A stretch of 33,783 nt of DNA, taken from a virus. Below are positions 14,463-23,147 of the stretch, piece after piece. The stretch spans positions 1-33,783 of IMG/VR virus record IMGVR_UViG_3300008116_000506; one strand, given 5' to 3'. Position 1 is the stretch's first letter; the number at the start of each line of letters is the position of its first letter. The translations under genes and the position numbers were made by a program. The notes under the pieces are model-generated. The model made no database searches. It was not told the DNA's origin and was given only the letters and a program-made list of their open reading frames with translations.

Positions 14463-14759
14463 CTACTTAACGAAACCAGGTTCTGTTAACATCGTTAGTT
14501 TATCCATTTGCTTCTTAAGCACAGGTCCACGATCTGGCCACTTGATAATAGGTTGATCGGAATTCTTTGCTAGATTCTGTAGTAGAGGCATGTATATCTT
14601 TCGAATTGCCTCCAGTCTCTTCTTCAAATCAGTAATCTCGTCTGAAACTGGTGATAGAGCTTCGGCTACTATGTCATCCTCGTTGCCGAAGGTGAATCCG
14701 AAATCATCTGTCAAATCTTTATCTTCAAATGTTAAGTATGGATTAGTTTCCGTTGCCAT
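14463..14759 (-). CDS. Conserved phage protein, 98 aa
   Basis: The acidic N-terminus is followed by a likely helical region (SDEITDLKKRLEAIRKIY) and a conserved-looking segment MPLLQNLAKNSDQPIIKWP. Short proteins with a similar end are found near uvsW in T4-like phages of non-enteric hosts. Its ATG shares one base with the stop of the gene before it (TAATG). Function unknown. Confidence 0.65.
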   Translation of the reverse strand: MATETNPYLTFEDKDLTDDFGFTFGNEDDIVAEALSPVSDEITDLKKRLEAIRKIYMPLLQNLAKNSDQPIIKWPDRGPVLKKQMDKLTMLTEPGFVK

Positions 14760-15187
14760 TAGTGCATAGTCCTTTTGCTACCTAATTTTTCCATTATTTT
14801 CGTGTAAAGTTCAAACTCTTCTTCTTCAGTCATTTCAATTTCTTCTTGAGGTTCAGATTCTGAATTTGAAACTTCACTCTTTTCTGTGTATGTTCTAACA
14901 CTATCCCAGTAGTATATATTCATCTTCTCAGACACGTCAGTCATGAGTAGAACATCCTCAGCATGTATAGTAAAAATCTGTTCGTCACAAATTTTAGGAA
15001 ACACCCAAGGCATAAACATAACAGAAAGATATCCTGTTGTCTCTGTTGGCATGTAAACAACTTTAAGAGGATGACAGAGAGTATAAACAATACCATCTTC
15101 ATCCTCCATCTCTATTGTTTCAGCAATCACATCATCACCATTTTGCAAACGTAGAAACTTTGCAATTGGTTTATCATCATCTGACAT
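14759..15187 (-). CDS. LSm-like conserved phage protein
   Basis: This 142-residue protein starts with a beta-rich region of about 95 residues (AKFLRLQNGDDVIAET, then YTLCHPLKVVYMP) that has the pattern of LSm-like barrels often annotated in T4-like cyanophages next to uvsW. The C-terminus is acidic and helical (EEIEMTEEEEFELYTKIMEK). An RNA-binding role is possible but not shown. AAGGA lies 7 nt before the ATG, and the gene starts 3 nt after the uvsW stop. Confidence 0.65.
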   Translation of the reverse strand: MSDDDKPIAKFLRLQNGDDVIAETIEMEDEDGIVYTLCHPLKVVYMPTETTGYLSVMFMPWVFPKICDEQIFTIHAEDVLLMTDVSEKMNIYYWDSVRTYTEKSEVSNSESEPQEEIEMTEEEEFELYTKIMEKLGSKRTMH

Positions 15188-15190
15188 AGA

Positions 15191-16499
15191 TCATTCCTTC
15201 ATTGAGATTTTGTAGATTTTGAACTTGAACTGTTCTTCACTATAGGTCTTAAGTCTTTCAAAGAAATGTTTGAGGGTAAAGTTTTCTCTGGCTTTCCACT
15301 TAAAGTCGTCGGCAATGTCATAGAGGGTGGCGGATTTCTTTGTGTCACTAACCCTAAGACCTCTACCGATTGATTGTAAGTTACGAATCTTGGACTTGGA
15401 AGGAGATGCAAAGACCACATTATCGAGGGCCACGATGTTAGTACCAGTGCTAAGAACACCAACGGACCCAACAATAATAGCATTGGGCTCTTTTTCGACA
15501 ATTCTTCGGATCTCTTCTCTTGATTCAACGTCAGTTCCTCCATGAATAAAAAACACCTTTCTATCTTTTGCTCGCTTATTTAGCATGTCGTATAAAATCT
15601 GACCGTGAGACTCTACATAGTTAAAGAGTAGTAAGGTATTTCCTTCAAGAGACAGAGCAAGATTGACTATAAATTTATTCCTTGCAGGATTTGCAACAAT
15701 GTATTTAATTTCATCTTGATAACTTGCAGATTTCATATACTGACATTCTTCCTCACTATACTTTAGCAATAGGCATTTGATTGTCAGGTCTGCTAACTGC
15801 TTCTTTGCCATAAGTTCAGCAGACGTAGTGGCCTTATATACTTGACCGAACAATCCCATCAACTGCCATTCATGTGACTTAGCACCAGATAATGTTCCTG
15901 TTACACCTAAACGATACTCCGCTTTGGTGCATTTAGATACAATATCAGTTAGTGCCTTTGCTTGTGCTTGATGCACCTCGTCGAAAGTCTGAAAACATTT
16001 GTTCAACAAGAGCGGATCTAGGAACGATTAAGAGTCCTCGTTTTCCTTGCTTGAGGAGGTAGTTGCATACAAGATATAGCAGCAAAGACTTGCCAGAGCC
16101 AGTGGGAGATAATACAATCCTTCTCCTAGATCGAATAGCATGAACGAATGCATCCAACTGATAGTCTCGGGGATAATGTTTTGGATTAAGTGCATCAACA
16201 AATTCTTTTGCCTCTTCTATTGAAAATGATGTATCAAGGTCTTCATCTGCATATTCATAGGTATAACCTCTGTCAGTAATCCATTGTGTGACCTGTGGTG
16301 CAAGACCTCGATAGATTACACGAGTTGCAGGATTGAATAGTCGTAGATAACCATCCCAGAGTTTCTGCTTGTAAGAAGGAACAAACTGAAACCCTGGTGG
16401 ACGAAACGAGAATGCATCTCTAAGTTCCCATGCAATACTTTCATCGCATTGGACTTTAAGATATGTTTCGTCGTGATTATATAAGATCAAATGGTTCAT
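15191..16499 (-). pseudogene. uvsW: uvsW-like helicase gene broken by an internal deletion and frameshift
   Basis: Two overlapping frames encode the two ends of UvsW, a superfamily 2 helicase that unwinds branched DNA and R-loops. The N-terminal frame (15945-16499) gives 184 residues, with Walker A SPTGSGKS and IVPRSALVEQMFSDF, and then turns to noise. The C-terminal frame (15191-16009) begins usefully at FDEVHQAQAK (the DExH motif), followed by VTGTLSG and the helicase C domain through QSIGRGLR. Comparison with T4 UvsW (503 aa) shows roughly 50 residues missing between MFSDF and DEVH, with a change of frame at the join. A complete helicase is not made without a frameshift. It could be a real deletion or an assembly error. 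The start shares one base with the uvsY stop. Confidence 0.88.
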
Positions 16500-16945
16500 T
16501 ATTTACCTGAGGAGAGTTGAATATACTTGACGTAGTTTCCAAGGTCCCATGTTCTAGAGTGTAGAGATTTTAGAACATTCTCACAATAAGATACAATCTC
16601 TTCATGAGCAACCTTTTTGAGCAACAGTTTATTTAGTTCGGCGTCAGTTTCGAGTTTACGAGCAATCTGTGGATTAGATAGAACATGCTGCATAGGTTCC
16701 CAACCACGTTCTTCTAAGTCTTCTTGTGTAAGATGACCAAGATAATAATCTTCACGCAAACCTTTTAGCAGTTTGTAATCTGCTTCCATCTTACGAACAA
16801 GATGCCTATGGTAGGACATTACGTTTAGATATTTGCCATGTAGATGGGAAATTTTTAGCAGTTCTTTTTCCATCGATGTAGAATCGATAACGGAATCTTC
16901 TGCCCATGACGACATCAATATTTCAATTGTTACTGGTGGTTTCAT
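16499..16945 (-). CDS. uvsY: UvsY-like recombination mediator
   Basis: At 148 residues this is close to T4 UvsY (137). It matches in length, helical character and position beside uvsW; patterns such as VIDSTSMEKELLKISHLHGKY and LLKGLREDYYLGHL resemble T4 DSTKLQYEAANNVMLYSKW and ALKARLDYYSG. UvsY loads the UvsX recombinase onto single-stranded DNA coated with gp32. AAAGGA precedes the ATG, and a sigma70-like promoter (16969-16997) lies just upstream. Confidence 0.85.
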   Translation of the reverse strand: MKPPVTIEILMSSWAEDSVIDSTSMEKELLKISHLHGKYLNVMSYHRHLVRKMEADYKLLKGLREDYYLGHLTQEDLEERGWEPMQHVLSNPQIARKLETDAELNKLLLKKVAHEEIVSYCENVLKSLHSRTWDLGNYVKYIQLSSGK

Positions 16946-16968
16946 AATCTATCCTTTCCGAGACACTC

Positions 16969-16997
16969 ATTATAACATAATAAAAAGGAAAAGTCAA
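16969..16997 (-). promoter_or_regulatory. Sigma70-like promoter for uvsY-uvsW
   Basis: On the minus strand, TTGACT (16992-16997) and TATAAT (16969-16974) are 17 nt apart. It overlaps the last codons of the gp3-like remnant and lies about 24 nt before the uvsY ATG. Confidence 0.75.
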
Positions 16998-17353
16998 AGT
17001 CTTTCTATATCAAACCCATCGTAACGGAAAGTGAAATCAGCAGTAGGAATGGAATCAGCATCTACCTTAGTGTCGAAGTTTACCATTCCAATAGACGCAG
17101 GATGACAATTGCGAAACTTGATACGAAGATTTGGATTGTTAGCATTTGTATTGACGGTTAGGTAACCATCAAAATATAATGGTTTGTATATTTCTTTCTT
17201 TGACTGTCTTGGATATTCTGCAAAACTTGTGGGTCTAGTAAGTGACTTCAACCAATCATATGTCTCTTGCCATACTCTCAAGTCTTCGTCCATCATTGCT
17301 GTAATAGTTAGTGGATCGTATCTAAGTTTTTCACCATGTCTGTATGTTGCACT
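16994..17353 (-). pseudogene. 5'-truncated tail-tube-fold gene (gp3-like)
   Basis: From just after the capsid terminator, the frame reads SATYRHGEKLRYDPLTITA, then DEDLRVWQETYDWLKSL and, near the end, NCHPASIGMVNFDTKVDADS. This is the C-terminal part of a tail-tube-fold protein; T4-like phages of non-enteric hosts often have tail completion gene 3 after gene 23. The first good protein-like residues have no start codon; the first ATG is at 17296, inside the conserved part and without a ribosome binding site. About 119 residues remain. Most likely the 5' third of the gene is missing. Confidence 0.65.
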
Positions 17354-17380
17354 AAAAAAAAGGGGTGCCGAAGCACCCCT
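17354..17380 (-). terminator. Strong intrinsic terminator after the major capsid gene
   Basis: On the minus strand an 8-bp stem (AGGGGTGC with GCACCCCT) closed by a TTCG tetraloop runs straight into eight T residues. It lies 31 nt after the capsid stop and should end the late structural transcript. Confidence 0.92.
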
Positions 17381-17411
17381 CTTAGTTGCTGGCTTGCGCC
17401 ACGCATCTAAC

Positions 17412-18776
17412 TTAGGTTAGATTGCGAACACGGAAGATGCGGTAATAGATGTTTGCCTGTGTAGCAACATCACGGGTACCAACAACACCGTCACCTGCTG
17501 TAGTTGCGAATGGATTTGCAACCATGCCGTAACGAGTCTTGAATCCAATCTTTGGCTGGAAGGTATCCTGACCGATTGCACGAACCATCTGTAGTGGAAC
17601 GTATGGGCAGTAGAATAGACCAGCGTCGAATGGAGATGCACCACGATAACCAACTGTAACTAGTTCGTCACCGCTTGCTGAACCACCGAAGTAAGGATCG
17701 ATGTAAACCTTGATACGACCATGTAGCATACCAACGAAGGTGTTGCCTGTGTCGTCAACAGTTAGATCAGCAGATAGTTGTGGGGTGTAAGATAGAACAC
17801 CAGCCATTGCCATAGCAGAAGCAACGTCAGAAGAAACGATTAGGACGTTACCCTTACCACGACGAGTTGCCTTGGCGATAGCGTTACACTCACGCTCGAT
17901 GTGGAAAATTAGACCCTTGAACTTCTCAACTGACCAACGACCATTGGAGTCGGTGTCAAGATCGAATGTACCAGCAGTTGTAACACCATACTGAGCGCCA
18001 AGTGTAGCAGAACGATAGATTGTTCTGATAACTTCACGGTTGATTTCAGCAAGAATCTCTGTGGAGAGAATGTTTGCTAGTTCTGTCTCTGCGTCAAGAC
18101 CGTGGATTGCCTTTAGGTCCTGTGCGAGTTCAGTGGTGTATTCTGCCTTTAGGGCACGAGACTTGGCAGTAACAGTAACCTTGTCAATGTTGAATGCCAT
18201 TTCGTTGAACATGTTGGTTGAAGCGTCACCAAGTGCTTCTGCCTCAGCAGTTGACATACCTGTACCTGTTGGGAATGAATTACCAGCAAGTGTAGTATCA
18301 GAAAATGGATTGTTGTTGCCAGCAGGATGAATGCCGCTACCTAGACCGAATGCATTGTTCTCACCAGACCATGCTGTGTTTGCTTCGTTGAAGAATGCTT
18401 CGTTTGAACCAGCAACACCAGCATTGGTGCCGCTCATTGTGCGATAACGTGAACGCATAGCGAAGATAAGGCCTGTTGGACCTGTCATTGGCTGAACGCC
18501 GCAGACATCGTATGCGATTAGGTTAGGAAGCGCACGACGAACTAGAGAGATAAGAATTGGGTCGTATGATGCGACGTTTGTTCCTGTTCCTAGACCACCA
18601 CCAGAGTTAGTTGGTGCTGCTTCGTTTAGCTGGCGAGAATCCTCGGCCATTGCCTTTTCCTGATTCTCAAGAACAACGGCAGTAACTGCACGGCGATAAG
18701 AATCCTTAATTGGATTGAGACCAGCGTGGTCGAGAACTGGGGACCACTTCTGCTCTAGATTTTCTGTAAGATACAT
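17412..18776 (-). CDS. 23: gp23-like major capsid protein
   Basis: At 454 residues this is shorter than T4 gp23 (521) but matches in fold-defining segments: SYDPILISLVRRALPNLIAYDVCGVQPM, GLIFAMRSRY, and the C-terminal ANPFATTAGDG. It forms the hexamers of the phage head. The sequence QLNEAAPT contains a predicted gp21 cleavage site, L-N-E before A, after residue 52, so about 52 residues should be lost on maturation. GAAGGA precedes the ATG. No gp24-like vertex gene is seen in the window. A strong terminator follows. Confidence 0.95.
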   Translation of the reverse strand: MYLTENLEQKWSPVLDHAGLNPIKDSYRRAVTAVVLENQEKAMAEDSRQLNEAAPTNSGGGLGTGTNVASYDPILISLVRRALPNLIAYDVCGVQPMTGPTGLIFAMRSRYRTMSGTNAGVAGSNEAFFNEANTAWSGENNAFGLGSGIHPAGNNNPFSDTTLAGNSFPTGTGMSTAEAEALGDASTNMFNEMAFNIDKVTVTAKSRALKAEYTTELAQDLKAIHGLDAETELANILSTEILAEINREVIRTIYRSATLGAQYGVTTAGTFDLDTDSNGRWSVEKFKGLIFHIERECNAIAKATRRGKGNVLIVSSDVASAMAMAGVLSYTPQLSADLTVDDTGNTFVGMLHGRIKVYIDPYFGGSASGDELVTVGYRGASPFDAGLFYCPYVPLQMVRAIGQDTFQPKIGFKTRYGMVANPFATTAGDGVVGTRDVATQANIYYRIFRVRNLT

Positions 18777-18817
18777 TTTAGTTTCCTTCTTTCTGTTTAA
18801 CTAAAGTTAGTTTTAAA

Positions 18818-20239
18818 TTACTTTGGAAGACTTCTACCAAGTGCCTGGACGTAAAGACTCATTGGACCTTCGAGTGCTGATTCTGAAATCATCTTTGGAT
18901 CCTGTGATTCTGCACGGTCAAGAACTTCGTCTGTCTTGACAGCATTTGAGAAGTAATTCTCCCTTAGTGTTGAAATCTTTTCAATGAACTCATCTTCATC
19001 TGTGAAAGTAACGTTCTCTGCAAGAGACTTTAGTTTCTCTGCCTGAGTTGCTGTTAGACCTTCACAAACCTGGGACACTAGTTCATACTTAACTGACTCA
19101 TTAAGTGCTGCTGTTAGTTGAACATTGCGCTCAATCTCTTCATTAAGTTTTTCTTCTAGTTCCTCAACTGTTGAAGATAGTTCCTCAACGACATTTACTG
19201 AATCTTCTGGAACATCGATATAATGTTCTGCGAATAGGGCACGAAGACCTGAAATGAAATCTTCTGTTAGTTCGCTGCGTAGAGCAGACTCGATTGCAAC
19301 TTCGTTTTCCTCAACCCACTGCTCAACAACGTAGTTTAGATAGTTGTCAACGTCTGTGGATAGTTGTTCAACGATTTCTGCAACTCTCTCTTCTAGAGTC
19401 TCGGCATATGCCTGTTCTAGTAGAGCAACCTCTTCTTCTAGTTTTGACTTAACTGCTGCTTCGAAGATTGTGGTAGCCTTAGCATGGAAATCTTCTGATA
19501 GGTTCTCACCTGCTAGAAGAGCATCGACATGCTCGGACATATCAACTTCGTAGTTCTCTAGTTCCTCAGCAATTTCTTCTGACTCTTCTGAAACGAACTC
19601 AAAGTTATCATCAATGGCTTCCATGATTTCTTCTTCTGAAAGACCGGCTTCAATAGCCTCTTCGATGAAGGACTCCAGCTCTTCGGAAAGTTCAACGTCC
19701 TCGTCGCACTTTTCCATCTTGCCTTCATGCTTCTCTTCTTTTTCGTCTTCCTCTTCTTCTTTCTTTTCATACATCTTGCGGGCCTCTTTAATGGCCTTTA
19801 GACGCTCGGCTAGAGTTGGTGTAGCGTTTTCTTCTACTACATCACCTTCGACCTCATCATCCTCTTCAAGATGCTTTGCTGGTTCTGCATGTGATCCAGA
19901 ACCCTTTACAGATGTGTCTCTCTTGTTACCACCAGCAGCCTTGGCTCCTAGATTATCTTTTGCTGTAGATGTTGGTGTTGCACCACCTAGATCCTCTGGA
20001 CCTGGAAATGCTTCTGGCCCGGGTGCACCCTTGCCAGTCTGTGCCTGTCTCTGGTCAACTGACTTAGCACCAGGACGTAGTGTTTTTGCATTACCTGTGG
20101 ATGCTGTAGAAGGATCAACAGGATCTGGATTAGATACAGATCCGCCACCAACTGATGGATATGGATTTGATCCATAACCTTCGTCTAGTGTTCTTCCTTC
20201 TAGAACAGCCTTGGCTGCTTCTGTTAGAGATTTAGACAT
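18818..20239 (-). CDS. 22: gp22-like prohead scaffold protein
   Basis: The 473-residue product lies between protease gp21 and capsid gp23, where T4 has scaffold gp22 (269 aa). The first 120 residues are rich in Gly, Ser and Pro; from there the protein is highly acidic and likely coiled (long runs of Glu). The C-terminus, ENYFSNAVKTDEVLDRAESQ, resembles the end of T4-like scaffolds. It should form the core that shapes the prohead and is digested by gp21. The added N-terminal low-complexity region makes it much longer than the T4 protein. AAAAGGAG precedes the ATG. Confidence 0.88.
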   Translation of the reverse strand: MSKSLTEAAKAVLEGRTLDEGYGSNPYPSVGGGSVSNPDPVDPSTASTGNAKTLRPGAKSVDQRQAQTGKGAPGPEAFPGPEDLGGATPTSTAKDNLGAKAAGGNKRDTSVKGSGSHAEPAKHLEEDDEVEGDVVEENATPTLAERLKAIKEARKMYEKKEEEEDEKEEKHEGKMEKCDEDVELSEELESFIEEAIEAGLSEEEIMEAIDDNFEFVSEESEEIAEELENYEVDMSEHVDALLAGENLSEDFHAKATTIFEAAVKSKLEEEVALLEQAYAETLEERVAEIVEQLSTDVDNYLNYVVEQWVEENEVAIESALRSELTEDFISGLRALFAEHYIDVPEDSVNVVEELSSTVEELEEKLNEEIERNVQLTAALNESVKYELVSQVCEGLTATQAEKLKSLAENVTFTDEDEFIEKISTLRENYFSNAVKTDEVLDRAESQDPKMISESALEGPMSLYVQALGRSLPK

Positions 20240-20260
20240 ATTAGAAATACTCCTTTTCCT

Positions 20261-20268
20261 TATTTAGT
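20261..20268 (-). promoter_or_regulatory. Late-promoter-like octamer before gp22
   Basis: The minus strand reads ACTAAATA, one base from the T4 late octamer TATAAATA apart from its free first base. It lies about 22 nt before the scaffold ATG. Confidence 0.4.
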
Positions 20269-20272
20269 AATT

Positions 20273-20920
20273 TCAAAGTTTTGAAATATAGTTTTCAAAA
20301 ATCTTCAAGGCAACGTCTTCAATATCATGTCGAGATGCTTCACGAATTAGTTTCTTTGCTCTTTCGTTATGCATCTCTTTCCATTTACCATTTTCAAATA
20401 TCCACTCTTTACCTTCCATGATGCCTTGCACAAAAGCGTCTGGCGCACTTGGATCTGCTACAATGTCTGCCGCTGTAGCCAACTTAAAGTCGTCTTGTAC
20501 CTGCTGGTAACCATTATGTGGACGAAGAGACCCTACGCCTCTTGTAGACACACCAAGACTTGCACCGCCGTCTAGTAGACTCTTAACTATCTTTCCGTTA
20601 GGAGTATCTAATATCTTTGCTTTACCAATAAAGTTTGTTCTATCAGGATATAACTTAGTAATCATATGTGAAACACGATCTAGGTTAATTTGAGGATTCT
20701 CTGGATGACCTAGTTCACCAAATGCTCTGTTCTTTTGAACGTATTCACGGTTGTATCTGTCTGCTTCTTTAGAAAGCACGTTCATTGGATAGACACGACC
20801 GTTTCTGTTCTGCTTTTCGGCCTGCATAAAAATACCTTCAATAAAGTAATTTTTAGTGCCGTCTTTAGCAGTTTCTACAAGATACTGAACGTTTTGAATT
20901 TCTTCTCTAATAAGTTTCAT
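20273..20920 (-). CDS. 21: gp21-like prohead protease
   Basis: The 215-residue protein matches T4 gp21 (212) in YFIEGIFMQAEKQNRNGRVYP, GELGHPENP (catalytic His72), GVSTRGVGSL (catalytic Ser125) and DFKLATAADIVADPSAPDA, which holds a likely third catalytic Asp. It is a herpesvirus-type serine protease that cleaves head proteins after (I/L)-x-E. The substrates gp22 and gp23 are the next genes. GGAGG is 12 nt before the ATG, rather far; a GATAAATA octamer lies in the gap. Confidence 0.93.
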   Translation of the reverse strand: MKLIREEIQNVQYLVETAKDGTKNYFIEGIFMQAEKQNRNGRVYPMNVLSKEADRYNREYVQKNRAFGELGHPENPQINLDRVSHMITKLYPDRTNFIGKAKILDTPNGKIVKSLLDGGASLGVSTRGVGSLRPHNGYQQVQDDFKLATAADIVADPSAPDAFVQGIMEGKEWIFENGKWKEMHNERAKKLIREASRHDIEDVALKIFENYISKL

Positions 20921-20925
20921 ATTAG

Positions 20926-20933
20926 TATTTATC
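20926..20933 (-). promoter_or_regulatory. Late-promoter-like octamer before gp21
   Basis: The minus strand reads GATAAATA, 5 nt from the gp21 ATG. It is so close that the transcript would have almost no leader and would lack the GGAGG site, so it may be chance. Confidence 0.25.
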
Positions 20934-21693
20934 CTCCGGGATGTGATAAGATATCTCTAACAAGAGCAATACCTTTACCCTTTAGTGTCGTTGGTTCTTT
21001 TTTGCCCATCCAAACGTCATGACCACCTTTGATGGACTTGATTGGACTTGACTGTGTTCCATACTTAGCAATTCTGCCAATATTTTTTCCAATATTTTTT
21101 CCACGAACTAAATTTCCTATGGCTTGTTTTGCAATAGTATCGACACGACCTTGTTGTGCCATACGTCGTTTCTTATCTTCAATTCTTTTGAGATAAGGGC
21201 CTATTTTTGATTTCTGTTTTTTATCTGACCATGCTGATGATCTGATGGATGACATGTCTCTAGGAGTCTTTTCTTCCGGTTCAGACGGTCTTTCACCTGC
21301 TATCGCTTTCGCCGCGGCGGCCGCCTGTTTACCTAATCTTTCACCTGCTCCTGCTGCGGCAGACTCAATATCTTTCTCAGATTTTCCCATATATCTATAC
21401 TGTTCTTTCATATCTTTTTTTTTACTTTTTGGTTTTTCTTCTTTTTTTGCTTTAGCAGAAGTTTCCAAATCTTTTAACTTTTGCATTGCTTCATAATAAT
21501 CGGCGGCTTTAAAAAATCCTGCATCTTTTCTTTTTTGCAAATCTTCTTTAGACATACCGCCAAAAACTTCAGCCTGAATCATTCGTTTCATCTCATAGAG
21601 TTTCTTTTCTATAATCTGATTCAAACGAGATTCAAAAATTTTATGTGCTTCTACGTTATTGCCTGTTAAAATGTTTTCGACTAGTTCTCTCAT
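20929..21693 (-). CDS. Prohead core-like protein (gp68-type N-terminus) with basic extension
   Basis: The first 45 residues (RELVENILTGNNVEAHKIFE, then a helix ending EVFGG) resemble prohead core proteins gp67/gp68 of T4-like phages. The rest of the 254 residues is unlike T4 gp68 (much shorter): a charged Lys/Glu region, Ala repeats and a strongly basic C-terminus (KRIEDKKRRMAQQGRVD and beyond). This may be an internal head protein that binds DNA. It lies between the decoration-like gene and gp21, overlapping the former by 4 nt (ATGA). Confidence 0.65.
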   Translation of the reverse strand: MRELVENILTGNNVEAHKIFESRLNQIIEKKLYEMKRMIQAEVFGGMSKEDLQKRKDAGFFKAADYYEAMQKLKDLETSAKAKKEEKPKSKKKDMKEQYRYMGKSEKDIESAAAGAGERLGKQAAAAAKAIAGERPSEPEEKTPRDMSSIRSSAWSDKKQKSKIGPYLKRIEDKKRRMAQQGRVDTIAKQAIGNLVRGKNIGKNIGRIAKYGTQSSPIKSIKGGHDVWMGKKEPTTLKGKGIALVRDILSHPGG

Positions 21694-22184
21694 GAGGTAT
21701 ATGCCCTTGAGTTAAATGCTGCTGGATCTCTGGTCTGACCTTGATCATAGTCACGACCATCTTTCTTTAGATCAATAAACAATGTCCAGGTATCTGTTGC
21801 TCCTGCTGTGCTAGAAAACACAATATCACCTGTGCAATTTGCTTGATCAGGAATCTCGATTGTGCCTGGTGTGCTACCAGAATCAAAGTTATAATCGAAC
21901 CAACCACTACCAAATGTCACGATAGAACTATTGGAGTTACCGCCCCATTTCAATGTAACTGATCCTGTCGATAGTTGACCCTGACCCCAAATTCTTTTGA
22001 TAGCAACTCTGTTTAGACGTTTTGGATTCAGTGTGCTGACAGATCCAGTTGCATTAATAGCATATGCAAGAGAAGATGCTACAACTAGTGAAGCATTTGA
22101 ATCGGTGCCTCCAGAACCAACAATCTTAATAACAGAATGTCTGTTGGTATCTACTAAAGTTTGTTTATTTAATGTTGTTGCCAT
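21690..22184 (-). CDS. Probable virion structural or head decoration protein
   Basis: The 164-residue protein is beta-rich and contains many Ser, Thr and Gly residues (SVIKIVGSGGTDSNASLVV, then NRVAIKRIWGQGQLSTGSV). Related proteins in the head gene cluster of T4-like phages of marine or soil bacteria are annotated as structural, but I cannot name a T4 equivalent. AGGA lies 7 nt before the ATG. Its position among head genes suggests a late virion protein. Confidence 0.55.
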   Translation of the reverse strand: MATTLNKQTLVDTNRHSVIKIVGSGGTDSNASLVVASSLAYAINATGSVSTLNPKRLNRVAIKRIWGQGQLSTGSVTLKWGGNSNSSIVTFGSGWFDYNFDSGSTPGTIEIPDQANCTGDIVFSSTAGATDTWTLFIDLKKDGRDYDQGQTRDPAAFNSRAYTS

Positions 22185-22186
22185 TG

Positions 22187-23134
22187 TTATTTCCTAATTG
22201 AGAAATTTAATAACTTCTTGAAGGACTCAAGGTCTTCATTTAACATACCTTCAACAATCTTTTTGTTCTTGGTATTTACCGAGTCATAAACTTCAAGTAT
22301 TCTTTTTGCCATACCCATATTTATGTTAACTTGTCTTCCATTAATTTCTAATGTCTTTAACTCTATACCTTCGTTGATCATGTCACGGAGATCGGACATT
22401 TTGTTTTCACGCAATCCACCGCTTAGTGTGTTTCTTGCTTGTGCAATATCTGCCGATCTAATCTGAGATTTTCTGGTTTCTAGTGCCTTGTTTGAACCAA
22501 TATCCCAAGATGATTTTCTAACAACATCCGACTGTGGTCTAATTTCAGATTTCATGACAGAACTTTTTATTTGATCGGATGCTGATGGTTGTTTTTCCTT
22601 TTCATCACCAGATATTGCACTTTTAAGAGCATTCTTGGCAACTTGTTTACCAAGGGCCTTAACACCACGTTTTAGGTAACCTCCTGCGACTTTACGAATG
22701 CCGAGTTTACCAACCTGTCTTGCAGCAGTTCGAGCGCCTGCCATTGCTAATCCTCTAGCAGCAGCACCTGTTACTGCTGCTCCACCTGCTTCTATTGCAC
22801 CAGCGATAGCCGGGGCAAATTGTAGAAATTCATCCAGTTGTTCTTCATCTAGAATTACAGACTCACTTAGATTTAGATTACCTTCTGGTCCAAAAGGAAT
22901 AGAAAGATACTTATTGACCATACTAGAATAGTATAGAGCAACAACTTGTCTATCAGGAAATATTCTATATTGCAATCTACGAAATACCAACATAACTGGC
23001 ATTTGCTTTGCTGACGGCACTTTAATTGATTTACTTGAATCACGACCTTCAAGCATAAGTTCATCAGGAGCAGAATCAAATCTGTCCAAAAATTTAGCAT
23101 CATATTCTTCACGAATTTGCTTTAGGGTCTTCAT
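22187..23134 (-). CDS. Conserved head-cluster protein of unknown function
   Basis: This 315-residue product has three parts. Residues 1-95 contain QMPVMLVFRRLQYRIFPDRQ and VALYYSSMVNKYLSIPFGP, a pattern I associate with a conserved gene near the portal and protease in T4-like phages. Residues about 105-175 are rich in Ala, Gly, Arg and Lys. The end (INMGMAKRILEVYDSVNTKN, then GMLNEDLESFKKLLNFSIRK) is a conserved helical block. No enzyme motif is visible. The basic middle suggests DNA or membrane contact inside the head. Confidence 0.6.
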   Translation of the reverse strand: MKTLKQIREEYDAKFLDRFDSAPDELMLEGRDSSKSIKVPSAKQMPVMLVFRRLQYRIFPDRQVVALYYSSMVNKYLSIPFGPEGNLNLSESVILDEEQLDEFLQFAPAIAGAIEAGGAAVTGAAARGLAMAGARTAARQVGKLGIRKVAGGYLKRGVKALGKQVAKNALKSAISGDEKEKQPSASDQIKSSVMKSEIRPQSDVVRKSSWDIGSNKALETRKSQIRSADIAQARNTLSGGLRENKMSDLRDMINEGIELKTLEINGRQVNINMGMAKRILEVYDSVNTKNKKIVEGMLNEDLESFKKLLNFSIRK

Positions 23135-23147
23135 TCTTTATTACCTC

